Below are positions 15,131-23,211 of a stretch of DNA of 42,253 nt, one piece after another. Under the pieces are notes generated by a model that saw only the letters and a list, made by a program, of their open reading frames with translations, was not told where the DNA came from and ran no database searches. The first letter of the stretch is position 1; the number at the start of each line of letters is the position of its first letter. The position numbers were made by a program, and so were the translations under genes. This DNA comes from Actinomycetota bacterium (GTDB taxonomy: Bacteria > Actinomycetota > Thermoleophilia > Solirubrobacterales > 70-9): contig JAFDWO010000070.1 in assembly GCA_018268415.1 (NCBI GenBank), positions 1 through 42,253 of the forward strand. Reading direction: 5' to 3'.

Positions 15131-16093
15131 TCAAGCCGCCAACGGCAGACGCGGGCCTTCGGAGACCATGCGGTGGAGGCCCGCCAGGGTCAGCGAGCCG
15201 ACCAGGCCGCGATAGGGCTCGTAAGGCGCGTAGAACTCTTCGACCTCCGCCACCGTGGCGCGCCGGCCAAGGCCGGCGAGGAGGCCGACCAGCTTGATGT
15301 AGCCGAGGTCGCCGGCGGGCAGCGCGTCCATGTCGCCGCGGCCGGAGAGGGCCAGGCACCGGATCGTCCAGGGACCCACCTGGGGGATCGCCAGGAGGCG
15401 GGGATCGGAGTCGGACGAGCCGAGGTCACAACGGCCGCGGGCCACTTCGACAGCGAGCTTGCGCAGCGCCACCGAGCGCCCACCGGAGAGGTCCATCGAC
15501 TCCAGTTCGGCCGGCGCCCGGCCGGCGATCAGCTTGGCCGACGGGGCATCCCGAAGCGCACCCCTCCCCTCGCCCAGCCGCGCACCCCAGCGCCCGACGA
15601 TGCGACGCTCGATCAGCGCCGCCCGGCTCGCCTCGATCAGCTGCCCGCAGACCGCCTGCGCCAGCGCCTCCCAGGGCCAGGGCCGGCGCCCGGGTCGAAA
15701 ATCGGGCCGACGGCGGATGATCGGCCCGACCAGCGGGTCGCGCCGGAAGCGCTGGTGGAACGCCGACAGGTCCTCGTCGACGCCGAGCATGAAGCGCATC
15801 CGCTCGATCGCCGTCGCCAGCTCCGTCCGCCCCGCCGGCCGCAGTTCCTCGCCGTGGGGCGTGACCGTCAGCGCCGCCGGGTCGACCGCCGCGGCCCGCA
15901 GAACCACCCGGCCGGGACCGCGCATCCAGGCGCGTGCCAGGACCGGGGCGCGATCGACGGTGAGCAGTCGTGTGGCGACGCCGCCCTGCACCCGCAGCGT
16001 GCGGTCGGCGCTTCCCCGGCCGAGCCGAAACGGCGACGGAGGCCGAACCTCGACCTCGAGGGACGTCGAGCCTCCGCCCGAGACGGCGCTCAA
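15131..16093 (-). CDS. HhH-GPD DNA glycosylase, AlkA-like (3-methyladenine glycosylase II)
   Basis: Base-excision repair glycosylase of 320 residues. The N-terminal 100 residues form a divergent AlkA-N-type domain. The HhH-GPD core is at about 140-300: helix-hairpin-helix around IPQVGPWTIRCLAL (236-249) and the following ALPAGDLGYIKLVG, in which Asp262 is the expected catalytic aspartate. No C-terminal iron-sulphur Cys cluster is seen, which argues against the MutY/Nth branch. It overlaps the upstream small gene by 4 nt and is probably cotranscribed with it. Substrate range is inferred from family. Confidence 0.85.
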   Translation of the reverse strand: MSAVSGGGSTSLEVEVRPPSPFRLGRGSADRTLRVQGGVATRLLTVDRAPVLARAWMRGPGRVVLRAAAVDPAALTVTPHGEELRPAGRTELATAIERMRFMLGVDEDLSAFHQRFRRDPLVGPIIRRRPDFRPGRRPWPWEALAQAVCGQLIEASRAALIERRIVGRWGARLGEGRGALRDAPSAKLIAGRAPAELESMDLSGGRSVALRKLAVEVARGRCDLGSSDSDPRLLAIPQVGPWTIRCLALSGRGDMDALPAGDLGYIKLVGLLAGLGRRATVAEVEEFYAPYEPYRGLVGSLTLAGLHRMVSEGPRLPLAA

Positions 16094-16410
16094 CGATCGA
16101 GCAGGTGGACGTCGACCAGGAAGGAGCGGCTCGCGATCACCTTGCCGGGTCGACGGCGTCGGCCCAGCCGGCGCGTGACGCTCCCGCGGGAGCCGACCGC
16201 CGAGCCGACCACGCGAACCGCAGCCACGGTCGCGGCGCCCGCCAGCACCCCGCCCGCGGCGGCGAGCGCGGCGCTCTTCACCTCACCGCGGAGCGCCGGC
16301 AGCCCCGCCTCGGGCACCGGACCAGGAAGCCTGCGGACCGGATCGACGGCGTCGCCGGCTGACGCGTCTTCCTCGGCCACGATCTCCCCGTCAAGGTGGT
16401 GGTCGCTCAC
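16090..16410 (-). CDS. Small single-pass membrane protein, unknown function
   Basis: About 106 residues from GTG 16410. One hydrophobic Ala/Gly/Val segment (SAALAAAGGVLAGAATVAAV, about 45-65) is followed by an Arg-rich stretch. The family is not recognised. GTG 16410 is preferred because TATCTT (16418-16423, - strand) lies 7 nt upstream and there is no ribosome binding site, which fits a leaderless mRNA. A TTG at 16419 would add three residues but overlaps that box. The stop overlaps the glycosylase start by 4 nt. Confidence 0.55.
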   Translation of the reverse strand: MSDHHLDGEIVAEEDASAGDAVDPVRRLPGPVPEAGLPALRGEVKSAALAAAGGVLAGAATVAAVRVVGSAVGSRGSVTRRLGRRRRPGKVIASRSFLVDVHLLDR

Positions 16411-16417
16411 CGAACCC

Positions 16418-16423
16418 AAGATA
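16418..16423 (-). promoter_or_regulatory. Leaderless -10 box (TATCTT)
   Basis: TATCTT on the - strand, 7 nt before GTG 16410. One of six TANNNT boxes in the window placed 6-7 nt before a start codon lacking a ribosome binding site. Confidence 0.5.
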
Positions 16424-16506
16424 ACGAGGGGTCAGGTCGCCCCTTTCCCGCCCGCCCCGGAACCCCGCAAACTGCGGGTTTGCCCGCTTTCCACCGCCCT
16501 TCTACC

Positions 16507-16512
16507 TAGACT
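16507..16512 (+). promoter_or_regulatory. Leaderless -10 box (TAGACT)
   Basis: TAGACT followed by 7 nt and ATG 16520. No ribosome binding site is present, so transcription probably starts at or next to the A of the ATG. Confidence 0.6.
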
Positions 16513-16519
16513 TCGACCA

Positions 16520-17776
16520 ATGAGCGAGACCGCCAAAGCGCCAATCGACGTCTTCGCCAAGGCGCGCGAACACGACCGGCTGGAGCAGCTTGAAGCAGCC
16601 AAAGAGCACGACCTCCTCCCCTACTTCCGCCTGCTGACCTCGCAGGCCGGCCCGGTGGTCGAGATGGAAGGGCGGGAGACGATCATGCTCGGCTCCAACA
16701 ACTACCTCGGCCTGACCGGCGACCCGCGGGTCAAGGAGGCCGCCCGCGAGGCGCTCGAGACCTACGGCACCGGGGTGACCGGCTCGCGCCTCCTCAACGG
16801 CACCACGCCACTCCACCTCGACCTCGAGCGCGAGCTCGCCGAGTGGATGGGCACCGAGGACGCGATCGTCTTCACCACCGGCTACCAATCCAACGTCGGC
16901 GCCATCGGGACGATCCTCGGCCCCGCCGACACGGTGATCTGCGATACCGGCGACCACGCCTCGATCCTCGACGGCGTCCGCATCTCCGGCGCCAAACTGC
17001 GCCCCTTCCGTCACAACCGCATGGACAAACTGGAGAAGATGCTGGGGCGGGCCGCCGAGGACGGCGGCGGCATCCTCGTCGTCGTCGATGGCGTCTTCTC
17101 GATGGAGGGCGACGTCGCCGACCTGCCACGGATCGTCGAGCTCTGCCGTACCTACGGCGCGCGGCTGATGGTCGACGAGGCGCATGGCGCCGGCGTGCTC
17201 GGCGCCCGCGGCGCCGGCGCCTCCGAGCTCTTCGGCCTCGAGGACCAGGTCGACCTGCGGATGGGCACCTTCTCCAAGAGCCTCGCCTCCTGCGGCGGCT
17301 TCATCGCCGGCCCGGCCGACGTGATCGAGTACCTGCGCATCTCCTCCCGTGCCTTCGTCTTCAGCGCCTCGGCGGTCCCCGCCGCGGTCGGCGCGGCACT
17401 GGCGGCGCTGCGGGTCATCCGCGCCGAGGGTCCGGAGCTGTTCGCCCGCCTGCTCGGCAACGCCGAGTACCTACGGGAGGGCCTGCGCTCCCTCGGCCTG
17501 CAGGTGGTCGAGCCGGGGACGCTTCCCGACGGCCGCGTCGCCACCACGCCGGTGGTGCCGGTCGTGGTGGGCGACGACTGGCAGGCGGTGCTCCTCTGGA
17601 AGGCGCTCTTCGACACCGGCGTCTACACCAACGTCGCGATCCACCCGGCCGTCCCGCCCGGCGGCGCGCTGCTGCGGACGAGCTTGATGGCGACCCATAC
17701 GAGGGAGAATCTCGACACCGCCCTGGGGACGATCGAGCGGACCATCCAGGGCTTCCCCGACCTGCCGAGACTGTAA
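16520..17776 (+). CDS. Alpha-oxoamine synthase, serine-palmitoyltransferase-like
   Basis: PLP enzyme of 418 residues that condenses an amino acid with an acyl-CoA. The PLP lysine is in GTFSKSLAS (Lys253); ICDTGDHASILDG holds the PLP-stacking His and VDEAHGAG the PLP Asp. The family includes BioF, KBL, HemA and serine palmitoyltransferase. The segments GSNNYLGLTGDPRVKEAA, YGTGVTGSRLLNGT, FSKSLASCGGFIAG and the near-C-terminal RTSLMATHT resemble bacterial serine palmitoyltransferases more than KBL or BioF, which read AAHT at that point. No biotin or threonine genes lie nearby. Substrate is therefore open: sphingoid base or another long-chain amino ketone is possible. Leaderless start; a hairpin at 17784-17817 follows. 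Confidence 0.8.
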   Translation: MSETAKAPIDVFAKAREHDRLEQLEAAKEHDLLPYFRLLTSQAGPVVEMEGRETIMLGSNNYLGLTGDPRVKEAAREALETYGTGVTGSRLLNGTTPLHLDLERELAEWMGTEDAIVFTTGYQSNVGAIGTILGPADTVICDTGDHASILDGVRISGAKLRPFRHNRMDKLEKMLGRAAEDGGGILVVVDGVFSMEGDVADLPRIVELCRTYGARLMVDEAHGAGVLGARGAGASELFGLEDQVDLRMGTFSKSLASCGGFIAGPADVIEYLRISSRAFVFSASAVPAAVGAALAALRVIRAEGPELFARLLGNAEYLREGLRSLGLQVVEPGTLPDGRVATTPVVPVVVGDDWQAVLLWKALFDTGVYTNVAIHPAVPPGGALLRTSLMATHTRENLDTALGTIERTIQGFPDLPRL

Positions 17777-17783
17777 CCGTTGG

Positions 17784-17817
17784 TTAACCCCCGGGTCACA
17801 TCCCCCGCCGGGGGTAA
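17784..17817. terminator. Hairpin after the oxoamine synthase gene
   Basis: TTAACCCCCGG (17784-17794) pairs with CCGGGGGTAA (17808-17817) with one bulged A. It sits 8 nt after the stop, at the start of the mihF leader region. No T-run. Confidence 0.5.
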
Positions 17818-18071
17818 GTTCAGACTTGTGCGGATAGGGACCTTCACGGGACTCGCCCGAAAATGTTGCTCTTAGCGACCGGGCCGGGCGCCGATTCGCC
17901 GAACCCGGGTTGACGACGGCCACCCCGAAGACGTAGCTTCGTCTCCTCGCCGACGCCACCCCAAGGGAACGCCGGGCCGCCATTTCAAGGGCCCGACATA
18001 GGCAGGGAACTGACGGTGGACCGGCGGCGAAGACCACCCAGTTAACGATTCCTTTTGAAGGGAGGAGTCCA
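17818..18071 (+). promoter_or_regulatory. Long, possibly structured leader region of mihF
   Basis: About 250 nt without a coding frame lie before mihF. The stretch has several short complementary pairs, e.g. AGACG/CGTCT around 17930, CCCGGG-type repeats near 17878-17910 and GCCGGGCC/GGGCCC near 17970-17995. I compared it with the conserved cores of c-di-AMP, c-di-GMP, SAM-IV, cobalamin and glycine riboswitches as I remember them and found no match. The promoter position is unclear. It may simply hold the promoter. Confidence 0.35.
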
Positions 18072-18437
18072 GTGGACGCTGCCACCATGGCACCCGCAAC
18101 GACGATCGCATCTCCAGAACCGCCTCAGCACATGAGGGCACTCGAACGCGCCAACTCCGTGCGGCTCGCTCGCGCCGAGCTGAAGCGCGCGGTGGCGCGG
18201 GGTGACCTCGATCCGGTCGAGGTCGTCCGCGACTGCCCCTGGCAGACCGAGAGCATGACGATCTCCGAGCTCCTCACCAGTCAACGGCGCTGGGGCCGCA
18301 CCCGCGCCCGCAAGTTTCTGATGCCCCTCTCGATGAGCGAGAACAAGCAGTTGGGCACGCTCACCCCGCGCCAGCGCACGATGCTTGCCGCCGAGCTCGC
18401 CGCCCGCACCTCCGGCGCGCCGCGCGCCACCGCCTGA
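18072..18437 (+). CDS. mihF: Integration host factor, actinobacterial type (mIHF)
   Basis: Nucleoid protein of the S13-like H2TH fold, unrelated to enterobacterial IHF; it bends DNA and is essential in mycobacteria. The 121-residue protein starts at a GTG with GGAGGAG 5 nt upstream. The core is recognisable: RALERANSVRLARAELKRAV (long N-terminal helix), MTISELLTSQRRWGRTRARK (helix-turn region) and LGTLTPRQRTMLAAELAAR (C-terminal helix, matching the LGDRQRKALLE part of the mycobacterial protein). The N-terminal 20 residues and the C-terminal tail are extra. Confidence 0.9.
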   Translation: MDAATMAPATTIASPEPPQHMRALERANSVRLARAELKRAVARGDLDPVEVVRDCPWQTESMTISELLTSQRRWGRTRARKFLMPLSMSENKQLGTLTPRQRTMLAAELAARTSGAPRATA

Positions 18438-18457
18438 CCCCCCGAGGCGGCCCCGAC

Positions 18458-18498
18458 GAGGACCTGTCCCGGCACGCTCCCGGCCCGGACAGGTCCTC
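18458..18498. terminator. Bidirectional terminator between mihF and the 18505 gene
   Basis: GAGGACCTGTCC (18458-18469) pairs perfectly with GGACAGGTCCTC (18487-18498), with a 17-nt loop. It lies between two convergent genes, 20 nt after the mihF stop and 6 nt before the end of the opposite gene. Confidence 0.7.
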
Positions 18499-18504
18499 AG
18501 CCCT

Positions 18505-18933
18505 TCAGCCGCGCATTCCGCCGATCCGGAAGCTGAGCCCCCCGGAAGCGCGCTGGAATGCGCGGCGGGCGAGGTAGAACGCCACCCCGAAGCAGACCGC
18601 CCCGATCGGCAGCGCGTAGGCCAGCACCATCCCGGCCGCGTAGAACAGGACGCCGACCACCACCACGAAGACGAAGCCGGCCAGCAGGGTCGTGTGGGAG
18701 CGGTAGCCCGCGAAGTGCTCGCGGATCGCCACCTCCATGCCGCCCACCGCGGCGAGGCCGACGCCGACGCCGATCAGCGTCTGGTGCGAGCCGAAGATGC
18801 CGATCGCGAGGCAGATGATCCCCGCGAGGATCGCCAACTCGGCGAGCGGGGCGTTGCCCCACGGCGCCGGAGGCCGCTCGTCGGCCTTCGAGACGCGTGG
18901 GGAGCGGCCGCCAGCCGCGCGCCTCTCGGACAT
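18505..18933 (-). CDS. Four-helix integral membrane protein, unknown function
   Basis: 142 residues from ATG 18933; a GTG at 18957 is an alternative start. After a polar 35-residue N-terminus come four hydrophobic segments: ELAILAGIICLAIGIF, QTLIGVGVGLAAVGGM, TTLLAGFVFVVVVGVLFYAA and ALPIGAVCFGVAFYLA. The C-terminus is basic. No family is recognised. It is the last gene of the operon beginning at 25881 and overlaps the reading frame of the upstream gene. Confidence 0.75.
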   Translation of the reverse strand: MSERRAAGGRSPRVSKADERPPAPWGNAPLAELAILAGIICLAIGIFGSHQTLIGVGVGLAAVGGMEVAIREHFAGYRSHTTLLAGFVFVVVVGVLFYAAGMVLAYALPIGAVCFGVAFYLARRAFQRASGGLSFRIGGMRG

Positions 18934-19364
18934 CCGGAGGAGACCTTCACCCGCCACCAGCCCGCCAGCATCCCCAGCAGGCCGAAGGCGGGGCGCGAGT
19001 GCCAGCCGCCGCAGCCCGGCTCGCCGACGTCGGCGCGGCTGATCCGCAGGCCGCGATACGCGGCGGGGTCGGCCAGCATCGCGGCGAGGAGCTCGCGGTT
19101 GGCCGCCTCGACCGCATCACGCTCGGCGAGCGTGCGTCGCGCGTCGCCGATGCGACCGGCGAGCGCGTCACGAAGCTCCTCGAGCTCACCAAGGTCGAGC
19201 ACTCGCGGCGGCCCCGCGGCAGCGACCCGATGCGGCACCTGGACCCGCCCGAGACCCGCGGCGACCAAGCCGGCCAGCTCCAGCTCGAGGCGCCCGATCT
19301 GCCGCCTCAACTCGGCCCGCGCCGGACCCTCATCGACGGCGACCCTTTCGAGCACTCCCCGCAT
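18774..19364 (-). CDS. Conserved hypothetical protein with GEPGCG...WWRVKVSSGCP core
   Basis: 196 residues as an open frame. The N-terminal 100 residues are a long charged helix or coiled coil (RAELRRQIGRLELELAGLV, LEELRDALAGRIGDARRTLA). Residues 112-146 are a compact conserved-looking block with two Cys and several Trp (VGEPGCGGWHSRP, then GMLAGWWRVKVSSGCP). The remaining 50 residues are Arg/Ser-rich and run antiphase through the next gene, so the functional protein probably ends near 18927 and the natural stop has been lost or frameshifted. It starts 9 nt after the B3/4 gene. Function unknown. Confidence 0.65.
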   Translation of the reverse strand: MRGVLERVAVDEGPARAELRRQIGRLELELAGLVAAGLGRVQVPHRVAAAGPPRVLDLGELEELRDALAGRIGDARRTLAERDAVEAANRELLAAMLADPAAYRGLRISRADVGEPGCGGWHSRPAFGLLGMLAGWWRVKVSSGCPRGARLAAAPHASRRPTSGLRRRGATPRSPSWRSSRGSSASRSASSARTRR

Positions 19365-19373
19365 AGTCAGATT

Positions 19374-20045
19374 CTAGGCCGCCTCGAGGGTCGCCGCAGC
19401 GATCCAGAGTGCCTCGTCGATGGCGATCGCCGGAACCGCGCCGACGCCGACCGCGGCGATCGCGATCCGGCGACTGTCGCGTTCGACCGCGCGCCCCGCC
19501 GCGGTTCCACCGAAGAGGAGGCCGACCGGACCCGAATCGTCGGCGATCGTCAGCGTCCCGGCGGCCAGCTCGCTCGCTCGCCCCGGCAGCCGCTCCCCCG
19601 GCGCGGCATCGCGGATGCAGAGGTCGCCGACGAGCTGGTCGGCGTCGAAGCAGCGCAGGGCGACGCCGGTCTCGATCGTCGCGATCGTCAGCGCGTCGGC
19701 GGGCAACCCGCGACTGCGGAAGCCGCCGTCCTGGAGGCGGTCGAGGACGAGCTGCTCGACCGGGGTGCGATCGCGGTCCGGGTCGAGGCCGATCTGGCGG
19801 TAGAAGACGCGGTAGGCCCAGGGGATCGGCCGGCCGCGGAGGCGGATCGCCTCGGCGCCGAAGAGGCGGTCGGAGAGGTCGCGCAACCGATGCCGGACGG
19901 GCTCGGGACTGCGGCCCGGCCGCCCGTCGACCTCCACCATCGCCAGCGAGAGTCCGGGGAACTCCGCCTCCAGATGCGGTGCCACCCAGCCCGGCCTCGG
20001 CGCCGGCTCCCACCCGATCGCTGCCCGTGCACTTTCGGTCGCCAT
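19374..20045 (-). CDS. B3/B4 tRNA-binding-domain protein
   Basis: 223-residue stand-alone protein resembling the B3/B4 domain of the phenylalanyl-tRNA synthetase beta chain. The segments AYRVFYRQIGLDPDRDRTPVEQLVLDRL (split here as AYRVFYRQIGLDPDR and TPVEQLVLDRL), ALTIATIETGVALRCFDADQ and LTIADDSGPVGLLFGG are typical of free-standing B3/4 proteins, which are thought to edit or bind aminoacyl-tRNA. The exact substrate is unknown. It starts 2 nt after the thioredoxin-fold gene, within the same operon, though no functional link is evident. Confidence 0.8.
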   Translation of the reverse strand: MATESARAAIGWEPAPRPGWVAPHLEAEFPGLSLAMVEVDGRPGRSPEPVRHRLRDLSDRLFGAEAIRLRGRPIPWAYRVFYRQIGLDPDRDRTPVEQLVLDRLQDGGFRSRGLPADALTIATIETGVALRCFDADQLVGDLCIRDAAPGERLPGRASELAAGTLTIADDSGPVGLLFGGTAAGRAVERDSRRIAIAAVGVGAVPAIAIDEALWIAAATLEAA

Positions 20046-20047
20046 CT

Positions 20048-20713
20048 CTAGCCCCCTTCAGCCACCCGCGTTGCTTTCAGCAGTTCGTCCACATGTTGGC
20101 TGAGAGCCCTGACGCCAAGTTCGCCGATCGAGGCGCTCTGCAGCGTGCCGCCGGGATAGGCGTAGGCGAAGGTCGGGCAGCCGCCGACCCGGTAGAGCGC
20201 GGCCACGGCGCCGTCCCGGTCGAACCCGACCGGCATCGCCCATCCCCGTTCACGAACCAATTCGCGAACGGACCCGCGCGAATCGCGGACGTCCAGCGAA
20301 AGGAAGTTCACCCGTCCACGGTAGCGCGCCGCCACGGTGCTGACGACGTTCTGTTGCACCTCGCAGGTCCCGGTGGTGCCGAACCAGAACGAGAGCACCA
20401 GCGGCCGGTCGAAGAGATCGCAGACGCGGATCGCGCCGGGGGTGGTGATCTGGCAGGCGGGGACCCGCTTCGAGCCTCCTGGACAGGGCAACGAGGAGCT
20501 TTCGCAGTCGTCCTGGTAGACGTTGGCGTCGCCTTCCAGTCGACCCGCCGCGGCGGGGACGGCGAACTCGGGGAGCGGCCAACGGGCCGGCTGCTTGTCG
20601 AGGCCCAGGGTGTCTTCGCCGCCGCCGTTCAGCGTGTGGATCGTGGCGAGGACGATCAGCGCCAAAAAGATCAGCCCGACCGCAAGCGAGTAGCGGTTGC
20701 TCAGGCCCTTCAC
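20048..20713 (-). CDS. Membrane-anchored thioredoxin-fold protein
   Basis: 221 residues from a GTG that overlaps the MMPL stop (GTGA). An N-terminal anchor (SLAVGLIFLALIVLATIH, about 8-26) is followed by an extracytoplasmic AhpC/TlpA-like domain. The region PLVLSFWFGTTGTCEVQQNV has a single Cys where thioredoxins have CxxC, and VGGCPTFAYAYPGG supplies the cis-Pro loop. A Cys-containing insert (DDCESSSLPCPGGSKRVPAC, about 68-87) may form its own disulphide. Lacking CxxC, it is unlikely to be an ordinary disulphide reductase. Coupling to the MMPL gene suggests it serves the same envelope process. Confidence 0.75.
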   Translation of the reverse strand: MKGLSNRYSLAVGLIFLALIVLATIHTLNGGGEDTLGLDKQPARWPLPEFAVPAAAGRLEGDANVYQDDCESSSLPCPGGSKRVPACQITTPGAIRVCDLFDRPLVLSFWFGTTGTCEVQQNVVSTVAARYRGRVNFLSLDVRDSRGSVRELVRERGWAMPVGFDRDGAVAALYRVGGCPTFAYAYPGGTLQSASIGELGVRALSQHVDELLKATRVAEGG

Positions 20714-23211
20714 CGTCGGGCTCCCGCCTGCGACGCGCCCGCGCGCCGTCGCTCCAGCAGGACCAGGGTCGCCGGAAGGATCACGATCACGCCGAGCAGT
20801 GCCGCCGTGAGGTCGATCACGGTCACCGCGCCGAAGTCGCGCAGCATGCGAACGTCGGAGGCGATCAGGACGGCGAACCCGGCGATCGCGGTGAGGCCCG
20901 AGGCGACCACCGCCGCGCCGGTCCGCGCGTAGGCGCGCCGCAGGGCGGGCACGACGGCCGCGCCGATCGAGCGCTCCTGCTCGAAGCGGCCGGCGAGGAT
21001 CACGGCAAACTCGGTGGCGATCGCGATCGTCAGCGCTCCCAGCGCGGCCGACATCGGGTTGAGCGGGATCCCGGTGAGCCAGACCAGGAGCGACGCCCAG
21101 CCGGTGGCGAGCACGGTCGGCAGCAGGGGAACCAGGGCGCGGCGGAAGCTGCGCAGCGCGGCGAGCAGGACGAGGGCGACCGCGCCGAGGCCGGCGAGCG
21201 CGAGCCAATAGCGGCTGGAGGAGAGCTCGGAGCCCGCTTCGGTGGCGATGACCGGCAGGCCGGTGAGGTGGACCTTGACCCCGGGCGGCGGATCGCCAAC
21301 CTGCGCGCGCACGCTGTCCAGGAGGGCTTCGCCTTCGGCCAGCGTCTGCGATTTGATCCCGAAGCCGATCAGGGCCAGGTGGCCGACTCTGCCGGTCCGC
21401 GGGTCGAGCGGCGCGACCTGCCGCAGCGAGTACGGCGACATCGCCGCCAGCGTCGCTTCGATTCCCAACTTCGTCACCTTGCCGCCACGGGTGAGGAAGT
21501 CGGAGAGCGCCGGGCCCGCGGTCACGTGGTCTTCCTTCAGGACCCGGCGCTTGAACCCGGCCATCCATTCGATCGTCGCCGGATCGGTGAGGTCCGGCGC
21601 TTCGACCAGGACTTCGAGGTCACCGGTGGTCCCGGTCGCTTCGGTGAAGGTGTTCAGGTCTTCGACCTGGCGGAGGTTGTGGGGGGCGAGCTGACGAACT
21701 TCGCTGACCGTGTCGATCTGGGTTCCGAGCGCCCACCCGAGGGCCGCCAGAACGACTCCGGCGCACAGGATGGCGACCGGCCGAGCTATCGCCAGTGAGA
21801 CAAGCCTCTGCAACGGGCGGGTCCTGTCGGCGTGGGGCCCCACCATCCCTCCGGTAGCTGAAGCTTCCTCGGGATGGTTCCCCCCACGCCGCCACCCGCC
21901 CGGCGGGCGCATGCCCAAGGCGGCGAACCCGGCGGTCATCACGAGGACGAAAGCCAGGAGGACGCCGGCGAAGAGGAGGACGCCGAAGCCGCGGACCATC
22001 GGCGTCGGGGAGAGGAGCAGGACGAGGAAGCCGGCGGCGGTTGCCAGGCACGCGGTCGCGATCGTCGGGCCGGAAAGATTGGCGGCGATCCTTGCTGCCT
22101 CGGCTCCTGAGGCGCCGGTCGCCTGCACCTCGTCGAGGCGTGCCTGGAACTGGATCGCGTAATCGACCGCGAGGCCGATCAAGATCGGCAGAACCGCCAC
22201 CGACGCCATCGTCAGGCTGCCGCCGACCAGGTCGAGGAGGCCGAAGACAAGGGCGGCCGACGCGAGTGCGAGCGCCAGGGGCAGCAGCCGCAGGCGAGAC
22301 CGGAAGGCGAGCAGCAGGACGATCGCCATCACCACGATCGCCACGCCGAAGAGCAGGAGCAGCGCATCCTTCAGCGCGCGGGCGATCGCGTCGACCACGA
22401 CCGGCGCCCCGGTGACGACGTAGCGGCCGCCGTGGAGGACGAAGCACGGTTCCGCCTTGCCTTCGGTGCCGCAGACCTTGCGCGGCGTCGTTTCGGCGAC
22501 CGCGGCTTCGATCAAGCCGATCGCGCGGCGACGCTCGGCTGCGGAGAGGTCCGGCTTCAGGCGGATGACGATCTGCGCCGAGTGGGAGTTCGGGAAGAGG
22601 TAGGCGAGCCGCGCCTTCGGGGTCCCGCGCGCCTTGGCGAGATCGAAGACGACGGTGGCGACGAATTCTTCGTTGGCGATGCTCGGCACCGAGGTGATCC
22701 CGTACTTCGATGCCACGGCGAGCAAGTATTCGTTGAACCGTTCCGGCGGCAGCCGCCTGGCGAGACTTTCGAGCTGTTCGTCGATCTGCACCACGGCCTC
22801 GTTCAGGAAGGTCGCCGGGCCGGCGAGGAAGGCGACCGGTTCCATCGCGGCGATCGCCTCACAGGCACCGGGCAGCGGTTTCGCCCCCTTCGGCACCTTG
22901 CCGGAGAGACAGCCCTCCAGCCGCAGCAGCTTGTAGATGTCCTTGCCGAGCAGCAGCTTCGGCAGGCTGCCCTTGACCAGGACGACCACCGGTTCTTCGC
23001 CGAACTCGGCGCGCACCCGCTGGGTCGCTTCGGAGGTCGGGTCGCCCTTGCCGACGAGCGTGCCCAGACCCGCGTCGGTATCGACCTGGGTCGCGGCGAC
23101 GGCGGCCGCGATCGCGATGACCCCGGCGACGACGAGCACGGCGCGGGCATGGTGGACCGACCACGCGGCAATCGCCCCGAACGGGCGGCGGCGCCCCATC
23201 CAGCGCCCCAC
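20710..23211 (-). CDS. MMPL/RND-family lipid exporter
   Basis: Large inner-membrane transporter of 833 residues with the duplicated RND plan: TM1 near residues 22-40, an extracytoplasmic domain to about 290, TMs 2-6 (about 290-430), TM7 (about 480), a second extracytoplasmic domain, and TMs 8-12 (about 680-820). AVDYAIQFQARLDEVQ and the second-half IATEFAVILAGRFEQE occupy the position of the proton-relay TM4/TM10 segments. It resembles hopanoid/lipid MMPL transporters. The first start (GTG 23211) follows the ATPase stop directly (TGAGTG); ATG 23199 is an alternative. The neighbours point to lipid movement across the envelope. Confidence 0.88.
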   Translation of the reverse strand: MGRWMGRRRPFGAIAAWSVHHARAVLVVAGVIAIAAAVAATQVDTDAGLGTLVGKGDPTSEATQRVRAEFGEEPVVVLVKGSLPKLLLGKDIYKLLRLEGCLSGKVPKGAKPLPGACEAIAAMEPVAFLAGPATFLNEAVVQIDEQLESLARRLPPERFNEYLLAVASKYGITSVPSIANEEFVATVVFDLAKARGTPKARLAYLFPNSHSAQIVIRLKPDLSAAERRRAIGLIEAAVAETTPRKVCGTEGKAEPCFVLHGGRYVVTGAPVVVDAIARALKDALLLLFGVAIVVMAIVLLLAFRSRLRLLPLALALASAALVFGLLDLVGGSLTMASVAVLPILIGLAVDYAIQFQARLDEVQATGASGAEAARIAANLSGPTIATACLATAAGFLVLLLSPTPMVRGFGVLLFAGVLLAFVLVMTAGFAALGMRPPGGWRRGGNHPEEASATGGMVGPHADRTRPLQRLVSLAIARPVAILCAGVVLAALGWALGTQIDTVSEVRQLAPHNLRQVEDLNTFTEATGTTGDLEVLVEAPDLTDPATIEWMAGFKRRVLKEDHVTAGPALSDFLTRGGKVTKLGIEATLAAMSPYSLRQVAPLDPRTGRVGHLALIGFGIKSQTLAEGEALLDSVRAQVGDPPPGVKVHLTGLPVIATEAGSELSSSRYWLALAGLGAVALVLLAALRSFRRALVPLLPTVLATGWASLLVWLTGIPLNPMSAALGALTIAIATEFAVILAGRFEQERSIGAAVVPALRRAYARTGAAVVASGLTAIAGFAVLIASDVRMLRDFGAVTVIDLTAALLGVIVILPATLVLLERRRAGASQAGARR

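Noticed and set aside
14939..16519. In-frame upstream extension of the oxoamine synthase (about 527 residues)
   Set aside because: It is antisense to the DNA glycosylase and low-complexity; TAGACT 7 nt before ATG 16520 supports the short form.
17818..18071. c-di-AMP (ydaO) or other known riboswitch upstream of mihF
   Set aside because: CCGAACCCGGG is reminiscent of the ydaO CCGAACCCGACAGCTAAC core, but CAGCTAAC and the GGGGTGAATC segment are missing.
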